From: Saprospiraceae bacterium
Lineage (GTDB): Bacteria > Bacteroidota > Bacteroidia > Chitinophagales > Saprospiraceae
Direction of reading: 5' to 3'
Length of the DNA stretch: 6,711 nt
NCBI GenBank assembly: GCA_023299965.1
Contig: JALZVN010000373.1
Location: forward strand, 1 to 6,711
The notes below the pieces were generated by a model. That model searched no databases and was not told the origin of the DNA. It saw only the letters and a list, made by a program, of their open reading frames with translations. Made by a program: the position numbers and the translations under genes. Below are positions 6,434 through 6,711 of this stretch, one piece after another (position 1 is the first letter of the stretch; each line of letters opens with the position of its first letter).

Positions 6434-6711
6434 ATGAATAAAAAAGAGATGGAAAAGCGCGTTATGAAGTATATGGCTAGCTGGAATAGTAATGATCCAG
6501 CACAGGTACTTAAATTTTTCGCAGCGAAGTCAAATTTCGTCGATCCTGCTAATCCAAAGGGTATTTCTAGCAAGAAAGAATTAGAAAAGTACATAGTGCC
6601 TTTGATGAAAAAAAATTCTGAGTGGAATTGGGAAATTCAGGAATTAATTCCAAATAAAAATGGTTGTATAGTCAAATCTAAAGCCGTGATCCCCTGCGGT
6701 AAGAAAAAAGC
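6434..6711 (+). CDS. SnoaL/NTF2-like domain protein, 3' part outside the window
   Basis: The frame is open from ATG at 6434 to the right edge, giving 92 codons, and the end is not seen. The layout is that of a SnoaL/NTF2-like fold. An N-terminal helix runs to Trp17 and continues into NDPAQVLKFFA (20-30). FVDPANPKGISSKKELEKYI (35-54) is the usual strand, loop and second-helix region. After LMKKN come the strands WNWEIQELIP (64-73) and CIVKSKAVIP (78-87). Members of this fold bind small hydrophobic ligands or act as isomerases, cyclases or dehydratases; others have no known activity. No signal peptide is visible, so it is probably cytosolic. The function cannot be narrowed from this fragment. 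It is on the same strand as the membrane-protein gene, but the 131-bp gap suggests its own transcription unit. Confidence 0.7.
   Translation, partial: MNKKEMEKRVMKYMASWNSNDPAQVLKFFAAKSNFVDPANPKGISSKKELEKYIVPLMKKNSEWNWEIQELIPNKNGCIVKSKAVIPCGKKK

Overview
The window comes from a member of the Bacteroidota, probably a marine or environmental Flavobacteriia- or Saprospiria-like lineage. The evidence is moderately AT-rich DNA, a TonB-dependent receptor (TBDR) with an N-terminal carboxypeptidase-regulatory-like domain, a lipoprotein whose lipid-modified cysteine is followed by a Bacteroidota surface-export signal (C-S-E-D-D), starts without Shine-Dalgarno sequences, and TAnnTTTG-type -7 promoter elements. 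This placement rests on features read by eye, not on a search.

Left part (1-3933, minus strand): a two-gene unit read right to left. First comes a 452-residue, probably surface-exposed lipoprotein with a beta-helix-like repetitive body (2575-3933). After 79 bp containing a strand-specific hairpin comes a TBDR (start 2495) that runs off the left edge after 831 codons. There is no SusD gene in the part seen, so this does not look like a polysaccharide locus. Upstream of the lipoprotein lies a promoter-like CATCTTTGCACC element. Behind it are TTAA-centred direct repeats on an 11-bp pitch (3994-4026, plus two more at 4036-4057). Such an array is the usual form of operators for PhoB/OmpR-family response regulators, which makes this pair a candidate phosphate- or stress-controlled uptake system. 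This is the most interesting part of the window.

Centre (4058-5346): a divergent intergenic region and then mnmA (4252-5346, plus), the tRNA-U34 2-thiouridylase. Its probable leader holds two hairpins, one of them a long, nearly perfect inverted repeat flanked by 7-bp direct repeats.

Right part (5347-6711): a palindrome-rich, GC-richer stretch (about 5370-5490) that looks like a dispersed intergenic repeat. It is followed by a promoter-like element, a seven-helix membrane protein of the YwaF/TP0381 (TIGR02206) family with a GTG start (5592-6302), a 131-bp gap, and the 5' part of a SnoaL/NTF2-like protein (6434 to the right edge). The right-hand genes share a strand with mnmA, but the gaps of 245 and 131 bp suggest separate transcription units. 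I saw no tRNA, rRNA, CRISPR array, transposase or integrase.
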